64,000 nt of DNA from G965202665 sp965243835. Lineage in GTDB: Bacteria; Actinomycetota; Acidimicrobiia; Spongiisociales; Spongiisociaceae. Location of the stretch: contig OZ251578.1 of assembly GCA_965243835.1 (NCBI GenBank), positions 3,038,001 to 3,102,000 of the forward strand, written 5' to 3'. Under the pieces are notes generated by a model that saw only the letters and a list, made by a program, of their open reading frames with translations, did no database searches and was not told where the DNA came from. Of this stretch, positions 33,635-42,372 are shown piece after piece. How positions within the stretch are numbered: the stretch's first letter is position 1; the number at the start of each line of letters is the position of its first letter. Both the position numbers and the translations under genes were made by a program.

Positions 33635-34470
33635 TTTCTCTCCTGTTCGCGCGTTGCGGCTCCGCCGGGCGGGTTCCAAGGGCCGCCCCGGCCCCGCTCC
33701 ATCATAAGTCGTTTGAGCAGGTCGGGACGGTCGGTGATCAGGCCGTCCACCCCCAAATCCAACAGCCGGGCCATTTCCGGCTCCTCGTTGATGGTCCACA
33801 CCAGCATGGGAAGGCCGCCGGAGCGGGCGGCGGCCACGGTACGGGCGTCCACCAACCGGATCAGGCGCCGGACGGGTATCGACAGCGCATCGGCGGGGAT
33901 GCGGGAGGGGCGCCCCAGTCGGGCGGCGGTTGCGAAACGGAGAATCTCGCCGGGGGCGGCGGCGGTGGTTACCCGTCGTCCGGCCCGGGCCCGCAACCGT
34001 CGCAAGCGCGGCCCGCCGAAGGAGCCGACTATCACCCGCTCCCACAGGTTGCAACGTTCCATAAGCTCCAAAAGGGGGTCCTCCAAGCCGTTTTGCTTGA
34101 TGTCCAGCATAAAAACCGCTTCCGGGAAGGCGGTGACCGCCTCCTCCAAGGAGGGGATGCCGATTCCCCGCCCGCGTTGCGGATGTCCCTCCTCCGGTTG
34201 AAAATGATAGGCCGCGTCCAGACGGCGCAACTCCGCAAAGGTGCGTGCCTGCACCGGGCCGGAGCCGTCGGTGGTGCGGTCCAGAACCGGGTCGTGAAAG
34301 GTCACCAGCACGCCGTCCCGGCTGATGCGCAGGTCGGTTTCCAGATAACGGAACCCCAGGTTCGCCGCCCCCGCGAAGGCGGCCATGGTGTTCTCCGGCC
34401 ACAGCGTCATCGAGCCGCGATGGGCGATGGCGATCGGATGCTCCCGGTCCAGGGGCGGGGGAAGGGTCAA
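33631..34470 (-). CDS. Glycerophosphodiester phosphodiesterase-family protein
   Basis: 279 aa from a TTG at 34470 that overlaps the stop of the gene upstream (TTGA). The GDPD signature starts with AIAHRGSMTLWPENTMAAF, followed by ETDLRISRDGVLVTFHDPVL, and ends with VWTINEEPEMARLLDLGVDG and LITDRPD. These include the catalytic His pair and the metal-binding Glu and Asp. Known members hydrolyse glycerophosphodiesters to glycerol-3-phosphate. Being sandwiched in a coupled operon with an imidazolonepropionase homologue is unusual. Confidence 0.88.
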   Translation of the reverse strand: MTLPPPLDREHPIAIAHRGSMTLWPENTMAAFAGAANLGFRYLETDLRISRDGVLVTFHDPVLDRTTDGSGPVQARTFAELRRLDAAYHFQPEEGHPQRGRGIGIPSLEEAVTAFPEAVFMLDIKQNGLEDPLLELMERCNLWERVIVGSFGGPRLRRLRARAGRRVTTAAAPGEILRFATAARLGRPSRIPADALSIPVRRLIRLVDARTVAAARSGGLPMLVWTINEEPEMARLLDLGVDGLITDRPDLLKRLMMERGRGGPWNPPGGAATREQERK

Positions 34471-35813
34471 CGGCTGACCACCACCGCGCCCGCCTTCAGC
34501 ACCTTCCACACTAAATCCGCACCGGGCCGGTAGGCTAGATGATCCGGATGGGGAGCGTCCAGGATGAGCAGGTCGGCCGCCGCCCCCGATCCGATCCACC
34601 CCTGGTTTTCCAGGCCGAGGGCGATGGCCGATCCCCGGGTGGCCGACCAGACCGCCTGGTCGGGGGTGAGTCCCATTTCCAACACGGCCAGGGAAACGGC
34701 CAACGGAAGCGATTCGTTCATCACCGGAGCGGGGCCGCAGTCGGTGCCGATGGCCACCGGAACGCCGCAGGCGATCAGTTCCTGAACGGCCGGGACCTCC
34801 TCCCGCCGGGCCAAGGCGGTTACGGGTGTGATGACCACCGCAATGCCCATCCTTCCCATAGCGGCCGCGGTGCGGGCGTCCACCGCATCGCAGTGGTCCA
34901 CCACCGGGGCGTTGACGTCCAAAGCCAGTTCGTGCGCCTGCCCCATCGCCTGCCCCTCCCGGTGCACCCGGACTTTCATGCCCAGCGCCGCCCCTTTTTC
35001 CAGCAGGTCCCGCCCCTCCTCGTAGGAGGGAAAACGGCCCCCGTAGGAGACCCGCAGACCGTAGTCCTTGCGGGCCGCATTGGGCAGGATGGCGGCGGTC
35101 AGCCGGGCGATGGTTCGCTCCCGCTCCGAACCGAGAGAAGGGAAAACCGACAGGTTGAAAGTGGGCAGCAGATCCACCGGTTGTCGCCCCTGGATCATAT
35201 CCGCTACCTGCAACAAGTTCATCTCGTCCTGATGGTTGGCGGAGAACCCGGCTGATGCCTCGGCGGTGGTGGTGCCCGATTCCAGCATGCGGTGCAACCG
35301 CCCGCTGACCACGTCCGCGAACTCGTCTACGTCCAAAGACTGGGTGGCGCGGGCGGTGGCGGCGGGTCCGCCCCCCTGCATGGCCGCTTTGGTTTCCGGC
35401 GCACCGGCGGCCAACAAGGCGAACTCCCGGCTGCGTTCCCCGCCGAACAGCAGATGGGTGTGGGCGTCGATCAAGCCGGGCATTACGGTCCGCCCCTCGC
35501 AGTCGATGCGGGGCAACCCCTCCAGCCCGGACGGGAGCCGTTCGGCCGGGCCGGCCCACGCCACCCGGCCGCGGCGGACGGCCAAGGCGGCCTCGGTGAC
35601 AATGCCCAGCATTCCCTGGAAGCGGGGATTGTTGGTGGCCAGCCGTCCTATATTGTCCAGGACCATGTCTCCGGTGGGGGTGAGCCGCTCCTTGACCAAG
35701 CCGGAGGCCAGCTCCGCGCAATGATCGCAGATGACCGCTTTGCCCGGTCCGGCGACCAGCGCGGTGACCCGTTGCTCCCGTGCTCCGCAAAAAGTACAGG
35801 TTCTGGAACGCAT
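34467..35813 (-). CDS. Imidazolonepropionase-like amidohydrolase fused to a ClpX-type C4 zinc finger
   Basis: 448 aa. Residues 6-32 hold C-x2-C-x19-C-x2-C (CTFCGAREQ ... VICDHC), the zf-C4_ClpX pattern. From about residue 50 an amidohydrolase begins (VLDNIGRLATNNPRFQG), with metal ligands in DAHTHLLFGG, a His in KVRVHREG, the His of VVDHCDAVD and the Asp in IGTDCGPAP. The overall frame resembles HutI, but HREG and TDCGP differ from the usual HADE-like and TDFNPG motifs, so the substrate may not be imidazolone propionate. No other hut genes are near. In ClpX the finger dimerises and binds adaptors; here it may mediate oligomerisation or partner binding. Confidence 0.82.
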   Translation of the reverse strand: MRSRTCTFCGAREQRVTALVAGPGKAVICDHCAELASGLVKERLTPTGDMVLDNIGRLATNNPRFQGMLGIVTEAALAVRRGRVAWAGPAERLPSGLEGLPRIDCEGRTVMPGLIDAHTHLLFGGERSREFALLAAGAPETKAAMQGGGPAATARATQSLDVDEFADVVSGRLHRMLESGTTTAEASAGFSANHQDEMNLLQVADMIQGRQPVDLLPTFNLSVFPSLGSERERTIARLTAAILPNAARKDYGLRVSYGGRFPSYEEGRDLLEKGAALGMKVRVHREGQAMGQAHELALDVNAPVVDHCDAVDARTAAAMGRMGIAVVITPVTALARREEVPAVQELIACGVPVAIGTDCGPAPVMNESLPLAVSLAVLEMGLTPDQAVWSATRGSAIALGLENQGWIGSGAAADLLILDAPHPDHLAYRPGADLVWKVLKAGAVVVSR

Positions 35814-35862
35814 CAGGGTTTAAGCATGCCATGCGCGGGCCTTTGTTTGGCGGCAATGCGAT

Positions 35863-35892
35863 TTGACAGGGTTGGGGAAGGCCCGCTACAAT
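35863..35892 (+). promoter_or_regulatory. Near-consensus promoter with no coding sequence downstream
   Basis: TTGACA (35863-35868), 18 bp, TACAAT (35887-35892), reading away from the minus-strand operon. The following 190 bases on the plus strand hold no start with a ribosome-binding site but strong secondary structure, so a non-coding RNA is proposed. Confidence 0.7.
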
Positions 35893-35898
35893 ACGACG

Positions 35899-36058
35899 CA
35901 ACCGGCGGGGGCGCTGTAATAGGAGCCATCCCCGGAAACCTGGAACCTGGACAACCTGAGCATCGAATATCCGGGCGGACCCATCCCCTCGGAACCTTGC
36001 TTCGCAAGCACTTTAGGCTTCCGGTCCGACTGGGCCTGTGACCACCCGGTCGGACCGG
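35899..36058 (+). ncRNA. Candidate structured small RNA of about 160 nt
   Basis: The segment follows the promoter at 35863-35892. It contains a 5' stem (GGGG...GCT with AGC...CCCC around 35902-35935), a small stem CTTGC-TTC-GCAAG inside a GGAA...TTCC pairing (about 35992-36022), and a 14-bp stem with one G-U pair closing a 10-nt loop (36021-36058) that could end the transcript. I looked for the conserved cores of SRP RNA, tmRNA and RNase P and did not see them. A 6S-like or new RNA remains possible. Boundaries are estimates. Confidence 0.45.
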
Positions 36059-36091
36059 CCTCCCACCGGCCCTCGCCGACTTCCGCCCGGT

Positions 36092-36499
36092 TCAGCGACG
36101 CACCAGATAGAAATCGACGGTCAGATCCAGGCCCGTCCCCCGGCCCAGGCCGACCGCAATGCAGGTGTTGAGCCAGGCGAAATCCTCGTTGGCCGTCTCA
36201 AAGGTGAGCAACTCGTACGGTTCCGCCGTGTTCTCGTCCAAACGGATGGACAGCCCTCCCCCCCGGTAGGCGATCACGTCCCTGCCCTCTCCGATCCGCC
36301 CCCGCATGTCCAAGGACAGGTTGTTGTCGGAGCGGATCGTTACGTAATCGTAACCCTCCACCGGCCGTTCCCCTTCCCAATGGGGGCTGACAGCCGTCCC
36401 CCGGAAAGGAATGTCGGCCCGCATGCCGCCCGGGGTGGGACCGATGATCTTCATCTCGAAAGAAACCGAGACGGTGCAGAAGTGTTCAAGGTTGGGCAT
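36092..36499 (-). CDS. DUF3237 family protein
   Basis: 135 aa from the ATG at 36499 behind AAAGGAG. It shows the DUF3237 layout: NLEHFCTVSVSFEMKIIGPT at the start, IRSDNNLSLDMRGRIGEGRD in the middle, and the characteristic ANEDFAWLNTCIAVGLGRG plus VDFYLV at the end. It is a small beta-barrel family without known chemistry. It lies 66 bp after the dehydrogenase gene on the same strand and probably ends that operon. Confidence 0.85.
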   Translation of the reverse strand: MPNLEHFCTVSVSFEMKIIGPTPGGMRADIPFRGTAVSPHWEGERPVEGYDYVTIRSDNNLSLDMRGRIGEGRDVIAYRGGGLSIRLDENTAEPYELLTFETANEDFAWLNTCIAVGLGRGTGLDLTVDFYLVRR

Positions 36500-36565
36500 G
36501 GAACTCCTTTCGGTTTGGGTTGACAAATCCGGGAAATATTTTACCAGGAGCGGGACTCGTCGCCG

Positions 36566-39034
36566 CTAGGCGCGGGATTTGTAGAAGGGACGCAGGGAAG
36601 CGTCGGCGGGGACGGGATCGCCCGCCGCCTCGATCTCGAACCGGCCCCCCTCCAGCCAGTCGGCGGTCACCCCCTCCTCATGTTCCACGTAGCCCATGGC
36701 CAGGCAGGCCCCGAAAGTGTGGCTGAACATGCCGGAGGTGGTGCGGCCCACCAGCGTCCCGTCCCGGAAAATGGGCTCATCGTGGTAGAGAATGCGGTCC
36801 GGATCCCGCAGTCGGAACTGCACCAGCCGCCGGGGGCGGACGGGGCGGGCGCGCCGCGCCCGCAAAACTTCCCGCCCCGTGAACCCGCCCGGCTTCTCCC
36901 AGTCGATGGTGAAGGACAACCCGGCTTGGAAAGGGTCGTCGCAGTCGGTTATGTCGTGCCCCCAGTGCCGGTACCCGGCTTCCAAGCGCAACGAGTTCAT
37001 AGCGTGGTAGCCGGCGGGGGCGGCTTCCCACCGGGCGCCCTCGGCCATTAACGCGTCCCACAGCGGGCCGATCCCGTCCGGAGAGGCGTTCAACTCCCAG
37101 CCCAACTCGCCCACGTAGCTGATGCGCAGGGCCAGAACCGGGACTCCGGCCACTGTTATTTCCCGGGACCACCCGAACGGAAACGACTCATCGTCCAGCG
37201 GGTCTCCGGTCAGGGCGGAAAGCAAATCGCGGGAGCGCGGTCCCATCACCCCGATGGTGGGCAGTTGCGCGGTGGCGTCGGTCAGCCGGGCCCGGCGGCC
37301 CCGCAACGCCCGGCGCAGGGTGTGGTAATCCCGGTTGGCGACGGCCGCCCCGGTAATCACCAGGAACTCTTCTTCGCCCCGGCGGGTGACGGTCAAGTCG
37401 GCTTCGATGCCGCCCCGTTCGTTCAGCCACTGGGTGTAGACCACTTTGCCCGCCGGGACGTCGACGTTGGCTCCGCCCATCCGGTTGAGAACCGACAGGG
37501 CCTCGGGGCCGGACACCCGGAACTTGGCGAAGGAAGACTGGTCGAACAGGGCCGCCCTTTGGCGGGCCGCCGCGCATTCCCCGGCCGCGGCCGGATACCA
37601 GTTCTGCTTGCCGTAGGAGTAGCGGTACTCCCGCTCCATCCCCCCGACGGCGAACCAGTTGGGACGCTCCCAACCGGCGGCCTCGCCGAACACCGCCCCG
37701 CATTCCACAAGGCGGTCGTGCAAAGGCGAGCGGAACACGTCCCGGGCGGAGGCGAACTGTCGGAACGGCCAATGCATGGCGTACAGCAACCCCAAACTTT
37801 CGGAGATGCGCTCCCGCAGGTAGGAGCGGTCCGCTTGGGCGGGGAAAGCCCGGCGCAGGTCCACCGCCGTCAGGTCCATGGGCGGCCGCCGGTCGGCGAT
37901 CCAGTCCGCCAAGGCCCAGCCGGCTCCCCCCGCCGATTGAATTCCCACAGAATTGAACCCGGCCGCAACGAACAGGCCGTCCACCTCCGGGGACTCCCCC
38001 AGGTAGTAGACCCCGTCCGGGGTGAACGCCTCCGGCCCGTTCAGGAACAGTTGGATGCCGGCTTGTTCCAAGGCGGGGATGCGGTGGATGGAGCGTTCCA
38101 GCACCGGGCCGATGTGCTCCCAGTCCTCGGGCAGGGTCCCGAACGTGAAATCCCGGGGGACTTCGAATTTCCAGGTCTTGGCGCGCGGTTCGAAGAAGCC
38201 GGCCATCAGCTTGCCGGACTCCTCTTTGAAATAGGTGAAATTGGTCGGGTCGCGCAGGGTGGGCATCCCCGGGGTTATGCCCTCCAGCGGCTCGGTGACC
38301 ACGTAGAAATGTTCACATGGATGCAGGGGCACGTTCACCCCGGCCGCGTCCGCCAACTGGCGGGTCCACATTCCGCAGGCCAAAACCACCGTGTCCGATT
38401 CCACGAAGCCCTGCTCGGTTTCCACTCCCGCGGCCCGCTCGTTGCGCACCCGCACCCGCTCCACCGCCGTCCCCTCCCGGATGGTCACCCCCCGGTCCCT
38501 GGCCCCTTTGGCCAGGGCCATGGCGGTGTCCACCGGGCTGGTCTGCCCGTCCTCCGGCAGATGCGCCACCCCCACCAAGTCGTCGATGCGCAACAGGGGC
38601 CACATCTCCCGCGCCCGTTCGGGGGTGATGGCCTCCATGTGAATGCCGGCCGTTTTGGCCATGGACATCCCCCTCCGTATTTCCTCCCACCGTTCGCCGT
38701 CGGAGGCCACGGTGATGGAACCGGTGTTGCGGTAGCCGGTGGCCTGGCCGGTTTCGTCCTCCAACTCCTCGTACAAGTCGGCCGTGTAGGCGGCAAGCCT
38801 GGTCAAAGCGTGGCCCGATTTGAGTTTGCTGACCAGCCCGGCCGCGTGCCAGGTGGTCCCCCCGGTGAGAGTGTTCTGCTCCAGCAGGAGCACGTCGGTT
38901 ATTCCCCGCCGGGCCAGGTGATAGGCGATGGAGCATCCGACTATCCCGCCGCCCACCACCACCGCCTGCGCCCGCTCGGGCAGGGGCCCGGTGTAGCGGG
39001 GGGCGGGCGGGACCGGGACCGCGGAGGTCGTCAT
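36566..39034 (-). CDS. Dimethylglycine/sarcosine-dehydrogenase-like FAD oxidoreductase with GcvT-type folate domain
   Basis: 822 aa. An N-terminal DAO domain (VVVGGGIVGCSIAYHLARRG; TTWHAAGL carries the His that binds FAD covalently in mammalian homologues) is followed by an FAO middle domain and, from about residue 430, a GcvT aminomethyltransferase domain and its C-terminal barrel (RTTSGMFSHTFGACLAMGYV). Known members oxidatively demethylate N-methylated glycines and hand the one-carbon unit to tetrahydrofolate. It overlaps the ald gene by 4 nt (ATGA), so amino-acid nitrogen metabolism is a likely theme. The exact substrate is unclear. Confidence 0.9.
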   Translation of the reverse strand: MTTSAVPVPPAPRYTGPLPERAQAVVVGGGIVGCSIAYHLARRGITDVLLLEQNTLTGGTTWHAAGLVSKLKSGHALTRLAAYTADLYEELEDETGQATGYRNTGSITVASDGERWEEIRRGMSMAKTAGIHMEAITPERAREMWPLLRIDDLVGVAHLPEDGQTSPVDTAMALAKGARDRGVTIREGTAVERVRVRNERAAGVETEQGFVESDTVVLACGMWTRQLADAAGVNVPLHPCEHFYVVTEPLEGITPGMPTLRDPTNFTYFKEESGKLMAGFFEPRAKTWKFEVPRDFTFGTLPEDWEHIGPVLERSIHRIPALEQAGIQLFLNGPEAFTPDGVYYLGESPEVDGLFVAAGFNSVGIQSAGGAGWALADWIADRRPPMDLTAVDLRRAFPAQADRSYLRERISESLGLLYAMHWPFRQFASARDVFRSPLHDRLVECGAVFGEAAGWERPNWFAVGGMEREYRYSYGKQNWYPAAAGECAAARQRAALFDQSSFAKFRVSGPEALSVLNRMGGANVDVPAGKVVYTQWLNERGGIEADLTVTRRGEEEFLVITGAAVANRDYHTLRRALRGRRARLTDATAQLPTIGVMGPRSRDLLSALTGDPLDDESFPFGWSREITVAGVPVLALRISYVGELGWELNASPDGIGPLWDALMAEGARWEAAPAGYHAMNSLRLEAGYRHWGHDITDCDDPFQAGLSFTIDWEKPGGFTGREVLRARRARPVRPRRLVQFRLRDPDRILYHDEPIFRDGTLVGRTTSGMFSHTFGACLAMGYVEHEEGVTADWLEGGRFEIEAAGDPVPADASLRPFYKSRA

Positions 39035-40125
39035 ACCGGGTCGGGGGACAGCGCGGCCCGCACCGCTTCGTTCACCACCCGCCCGCGGTGCGTGTTCAGA
39101 CCCGGGCCCAGCTCCGGTCGGCGTTCGATGGCGGCCTCAATGCCATGGTCGGCGATCAGGCGCAGGTAGGGGAGGGTGGAGTTGGTGAGGGCGTAGGTGG
39201 ATGTGCGGGGCACCGCCCCCGGAATGTTGCCCACCGCGTAATGCACCACTTCGTCCACCAGGAAAGTGGGAGCGGTGTGGGTGGTCTCCCGGGAGGTCTC
39301 GAAACATCCCCCCTGGTCGACGGCCAGATCCAGGGCCACCGACCCCGGTTTCATGGCCCGGACGTCGTCGGCGGTCAGCACCCGCGGCGCCCGGGCTCCG
39401 GGAACCAGGGCCGCTCCGATCACCAAATGGGCTTTGGCCACCGCATCCCGCACCGCCACCGGATTGGCGATCCCGGTGGTGATTCTTCCGTGATAAACCT
39501 GATCCAGAAGCCGGAGCGGGGCCGGGTTGATGTCGAATACGGCCACTTCCGCCCCCATTCCCACCGCGATCTGCACCGCGTTGCACCCGGCGGAGCCCGC
39601 TCCGATAATGACCACCCGCCCCGGCGGGACTCCCGGAACCCCGGCCAGCAAAATCCCCCGGCCCCCCTCGTAACTTTCCAGAAAACGGGCCCCCAGTTGC
39701 ACCGACATGCGGCCAGCCACCTCCGACATGGGGGCCAACAGGGGCAACGCGCCGTCCGCCAAGCGCACCGTTTCGTAGCCGATGGCGGTGATTTCCCGTC
39801 GGCACAGGACTTCCGCAACCTCCGGGTAGGCGGCCAGATGAAGGTAGGTGAACAGGATGGTTCCGGGCGTCAGGGCCGTAAACTCGTCCGGTTGCGGCTC
39901 CTTGACCTTGACGATCAGTTCGGCCCCGGCCCAAACTTCGGACGCCTCCTCCGTCAAGCGCGCCCCGGCGGCGGCGTAATCGCGGTCGGTGATGAACGAG
40001 CCTTCCCCGGCCCCGGATTGAACCAGCACGACATGGCCGTCGTCGACCAGCGTCTCCACCCCGGCCGAGGTGAGGGCCACCCGTCGTTCATCGGGTTTGG
40101 TTTCCCGAACCAGCCCTATTCTCAT
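39031..40125 (-). CDS. ald: Alanine dehydrogenase
   Basis: 364 aa. The substrate site residues are present: Lys in IVKVKEPQ, His in FTYLHLAAYPE, and Asp in DLAVDQGG. The Rossmann loop is VVIIGAGSAGCNAVQIA. RETKPDERRVALT at the N-terminus is typical. It interconverts alanine with pyruvate and ammonia using NAD. It is the first gene of the operon with the dimethylglycine-dehydrogenase-like and DUF3237 genes. Confidence 0.93.
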   Translation of the reverse strand: MRIGLVRETKPDERRVALTSAGVETLVDDGHVVLVQSGAGEGSFITDRDYAAAGARLTEEASEVWAGAELIVKVKEPQPDEFTALTPGTILFTYLHLAAYPEVAEVLCRREITAIGYETVRLADGALPLLAPMSEVAGRMSVQLGARFLESYEGGRGILLAGVPGVPPGRVVIIGAGSAGCNAVQIAVGMGAEVAVFDINPAPLRLLDQVYHGRITTGIANPVAVRDAVAKAHLVIGAALVPGARAPRVLTADDVRAMKPGSVALDLAVDQGGCFETSRETTHTAPTFLVDEVVHYAVGNIPGAVPRTSTYALTNSTLPYLRLIADHGIEAAIERRPELGPGLNTHRGRVVNEAVRAALSPDPV

Positions 40126-40300
40126 CGCCGCCTCCTGCGCGCGACGGGTCGGGGTTCAATGGCTATTGCCCGGTTCATCGGTTCACTCCCGAGTCTTAGG
40201 GACCGCCCGCCGGGGCGGAGGTTGCCGGGCGCCGGGCCCGTTACGGAATAGTTTAGCGATTTCCGCCGGGGGCGGCGTCCGCAACCCGTATTTCCGATGG

Positions 40301-40329
40301 TTCGGCTTGTTCGCCGCGTGCGGTATAAT
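40301..40329 (+). promoter_or_regulatory. Promoter of aat
   Basis: A perfect -10 TATAAT (40324-40329) is preceded at 17 bp by the weak -35 TTCGGC (40301-40306). The start near 40336 gives a leader of about 46 nt with GAAAGGAGTCGG before the GTG at 40382. Confidence 0.65.
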
Positions 40330-40381
40330 GACGGCAAGTTTTGAACCAGACGGGCGGCTTTGTCGGAAGAAAGGAGTCGGT

Positions 40382-41329
40382 GTGGAAGACGAACCGGAGA
40401 CCCTCCTCTCCGGCATCGGCTGGTGCGGTACCGGCATGAGAACAATCGGGGACCGCGAGGCGCTCGATGCAGGGGGCGGCTTTGGCGATGTTGACGACAA
40501 CCGCTATTACCCGACTTCGTTGGCCCAATATCACTCAATGAACGGATTTCCCTGGTGCGTGTACTGCAGGAGAAAGACCGCGGAGCATAACGAGCGGGAC
40601 TGGATGGAGTGCCGGACGGGCCTCTCCGAGCAGATGGGGAACGCGAAACCCGCTATCGGGGACCTGCTCTCCTTCGTCGGAGACCGACTCCTGTCCGCGG
40701 AGATGCCCGACGGTCCCGGGGATTTGGCGGCCCTCGGCGGCGACTTGTCCCCGGAGACGTTGTTGGCCGCTTACCGGGCCGGAATATTCCCGATGCCGGC
40801 ATCCGCAGTGGGGGGAATGGCTTGGTGGGCGCCCCACCCGCGGGCCATACTGCCCATGGACCGGTTCGTTCCCTCCCGTTCCCTGCGTCGTATGATGCGC
40901 CGTTACCGAATCACCGTCAACCGGGCTTTCGGGGACGTGATATCCGGGTGCGCCGACCCGTCCCGTCCCGGCGGCTGGATTACCGGGGAAGTAGAGCGGG
41001 CCTACCGGAGGCTTCACGAACTGGGATGGGCGCATTCGTTGGAAACCTGGGAGGACGGGGAGCTGGCGGGAGGTTTGTACGGCGTCTCCATCGGCGGATT
41101 TTTCGCGGGGGAGTCGATGTTCCACCGGCGCCGGGACGCATCCAAGGCGGCGTTGGCGCGGTTGGTGGAGATCATGTCGGAGCTGCCGGAGCCGTTGCTG
41201 GATGTGCAGTGGCAAACCCCGCATTTGCGGTCTTTGGGGGTGGTGGAGATACCCCGCTCCGACTATCTGGAGCGGCTGGCCGGGTCGTTGGAGGCCCCCG
41301 GTCCCGACTGGGAGAGGTTGTCCTGCTAA
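40382..41329 (+). CDS. aat: Leucyl/phenylalanyl-tRNA-protein transferase with a 100-residue N-terminal extension
   Basis: 315 aa from the GTG at 40382. The catalytic Aat module fills residues 107-315: LAALGGDLSPETLLAAYRAG, AWWAPHPRAILP, GGWITGEVERAYRRLHELG, LYGVSIGGFFAGESMFH and DASKAAL. It attaches Leu or Phe to N-terminal Lys/Arg for N-end-rule degradation. Residues 1-100 are not part of the normal enzyme (usually 200-240 aa). They hold RYYPTSLAQYHSMNG and a Cys cluster (WCVYC at 59-62, Cys77), perhaps a zinc site. The promoter and ribosome-binding site support the long form, but an internal ATG start for the short form cannot be excluded. Confidence 0.88.
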   Translation: MEDEPETLLSGIGWCGTGMRTIGDREALDAGGGFGDVDDNRYYPTSLAQYHSMNGFPWCVYCRRKTAEHNERDWMECRTGLSEQMGNAKPAIGDLLSFVGDRLLSAEMPDGPGDLAALGGDLSPETLLAAYRAGIFPMPASAVGGMAWWAPHPRAILPMDRFVPSRSLRRMMRRYRITVNRAFGDVISGCADPSRPGGWITGEVERAYRRLHELGWAHSLETWEDGELAGGLYGVSIGGFFAGESMFHRRRDASKAALARLVEIMSELPEPLLDVQWQTPHLRSLGVVEIPRSDYLERLAGSLEAPGPDWERLSC

Positions 41330-41388
41330 ACTGCGCCGGGGGGCGGCCCGGTAGCGACCGGAGCGACCGGAGGAAGCGAGGAGGCCGG

Positions 41389-41619
41389 ATGGCGGACGAA
41401 CAACACGACGCCGAAAACGAGGACATCGTCTTCGGCAAGGCGGTTCTGCGCGGCATCGCCGTATTTTTCGTCCCGGTGTTCGTGATTATGTGCCTAGTGG
41501 TGTGGCTGACCACCGATCAGAGCCTGGTCACCTCCATCGTGGCCGGACTCCTGCCCGGCTCCCTGCTGGGAGTGTTCGCAGGGGGGTTTGCGGGGGCCTT
41601 GCGGGGAATGAAGCACTGA
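41389..41619 (+). CDS. Small two-helix membrane protein
   Basis: 76 aa from the ATG at 41389 after GAGGAGG. An acidic start (MADEQHDAENED) is followed by two hydrophobic helices (about 22-42 and 48-70), the second rich in Gly (AGLLPGSLLGVFAGG). It is 59 bp downstream of aat. The family is not recognised. Confidence 0.65.
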   Translation: MADEQHDAENEDIVFGKAVLRGIAVFFVPVFVIMCLVVWLTTDQSLVTSIVAGLLPGSLLGVFAGGFAGALRGMKH

Positions 41620-41653
41620 CCCGGCGGAGGGCCCGCTCGGGGGGACGGGCGGT

Positions 41654-42322
41654 TCAGGCGGGTTCCAAATGCACGGCCGCTATTTCGGCGGCTTCTTCAT
41701 ACGGCTTGTAACCGCGGGCCACAGGGGCCGTTTCACCGTTGCGGCGGATGAGCAGGGACGGGAACCCGAACACTCCCAGTGACCGGGCCTCCGTGAAGTC
41801 CGCCCAAGCGGCCTGTTGCGCCTCCGGGGTGAGCAGTTCGGCGCAGAACCGGTCGGCGTCCACCGGATACTCGGCCGCTAGCGATCGGTATGCGGCCGGT
41901 TCGGTCACATCCGCCCCCTCGGCGTAGAAAGCGTATTGCAGGTCGTAGAAGAAGCGCAGTTCGTTTCCCGGCGCCAACCGGCGCATAACCGTGACGGCGA
42001 TGGCGGGCAACTCCGAGTCGAATTTCCACGGCGGCCCCTCCAGCCGGTCGGCGAGCCAGGCGGGGTCTAAAGGCTGGCCGGTGGCCTCCCGGACCTTGTT
42101 CCACGCTCCGGTCAGGTACGAAACCAGCTCCGGGTTCAGAATCTGGGAGTGCGGTCCGGGGCGCAACCCGCCGTTCACCACCCGCATGGGGATGCCGAAC
42201 CGTTCCTGCAGGCGGTCCAGAACCGGGGCGAACCCCCAGCACCAAGAGCACATCACATCCCCCACGTACACGAACTCGGGACTCTCGTCGGCGGCGGGTG
42301 CGGCGGTTTCGGTTTCGATCAT
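41654..42322 (-). CDS. DsbA-family thiol oxidoreductase (CxxC)
   Basis: 222 aa. A thioredoxin fold with the active site CSWCWG within YVGDVMCSWCWGF, a helical insert, and the cis-Pro loop GVFGFPSLLI. No signal peptide is visible, so it is cytoplasmic like FrnE-type proteins. The role is probably disulfide exchange or glutathione-like redox chemistry. It precedes nothing on its strand within 500 bp, and the quinone oxidoreductase gene lies just upstream. Confidence 0.85.
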   Translation of the reverse strand: MIETETAAPAADESPEFVYVGDVMCSWCWGFAPVLDRLQERFGIPMRVVNGGLRPGPHSQILNPELVSYLTGAWNKVREATGQPLDPAWLADRLEGPPWKFDSELPAIAVTVMRRLAPGNELRFFYDLQYAFYAEGADVTEPAAYRSLAAEYPVDADRFCAELLTPEAQQAAWADFTEARSLGVFGFPSLLIRRNGETAPVARGYKPYEEAAEIAAVHLEPA

Positions 42323-42372
42323 CGTTCCATGATACCCGATGGGGGCGCGGCCTGCGGCGGGCGGCGGTCCGG

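Noticed and set aside
34467..35813. Standard histidine-degradation hutI
   Set aside because: Zinc-finger fusion, altered active-site motifs and lack of hutH, hutU or other hut genes argue against a plain hut operon.
35899..36058. SRP RNA, tmRNA or RNase P RNA
   Set aside because: Their conserved core sequences are not seen on either strand, so only an unclassified candidate RNA is reported.
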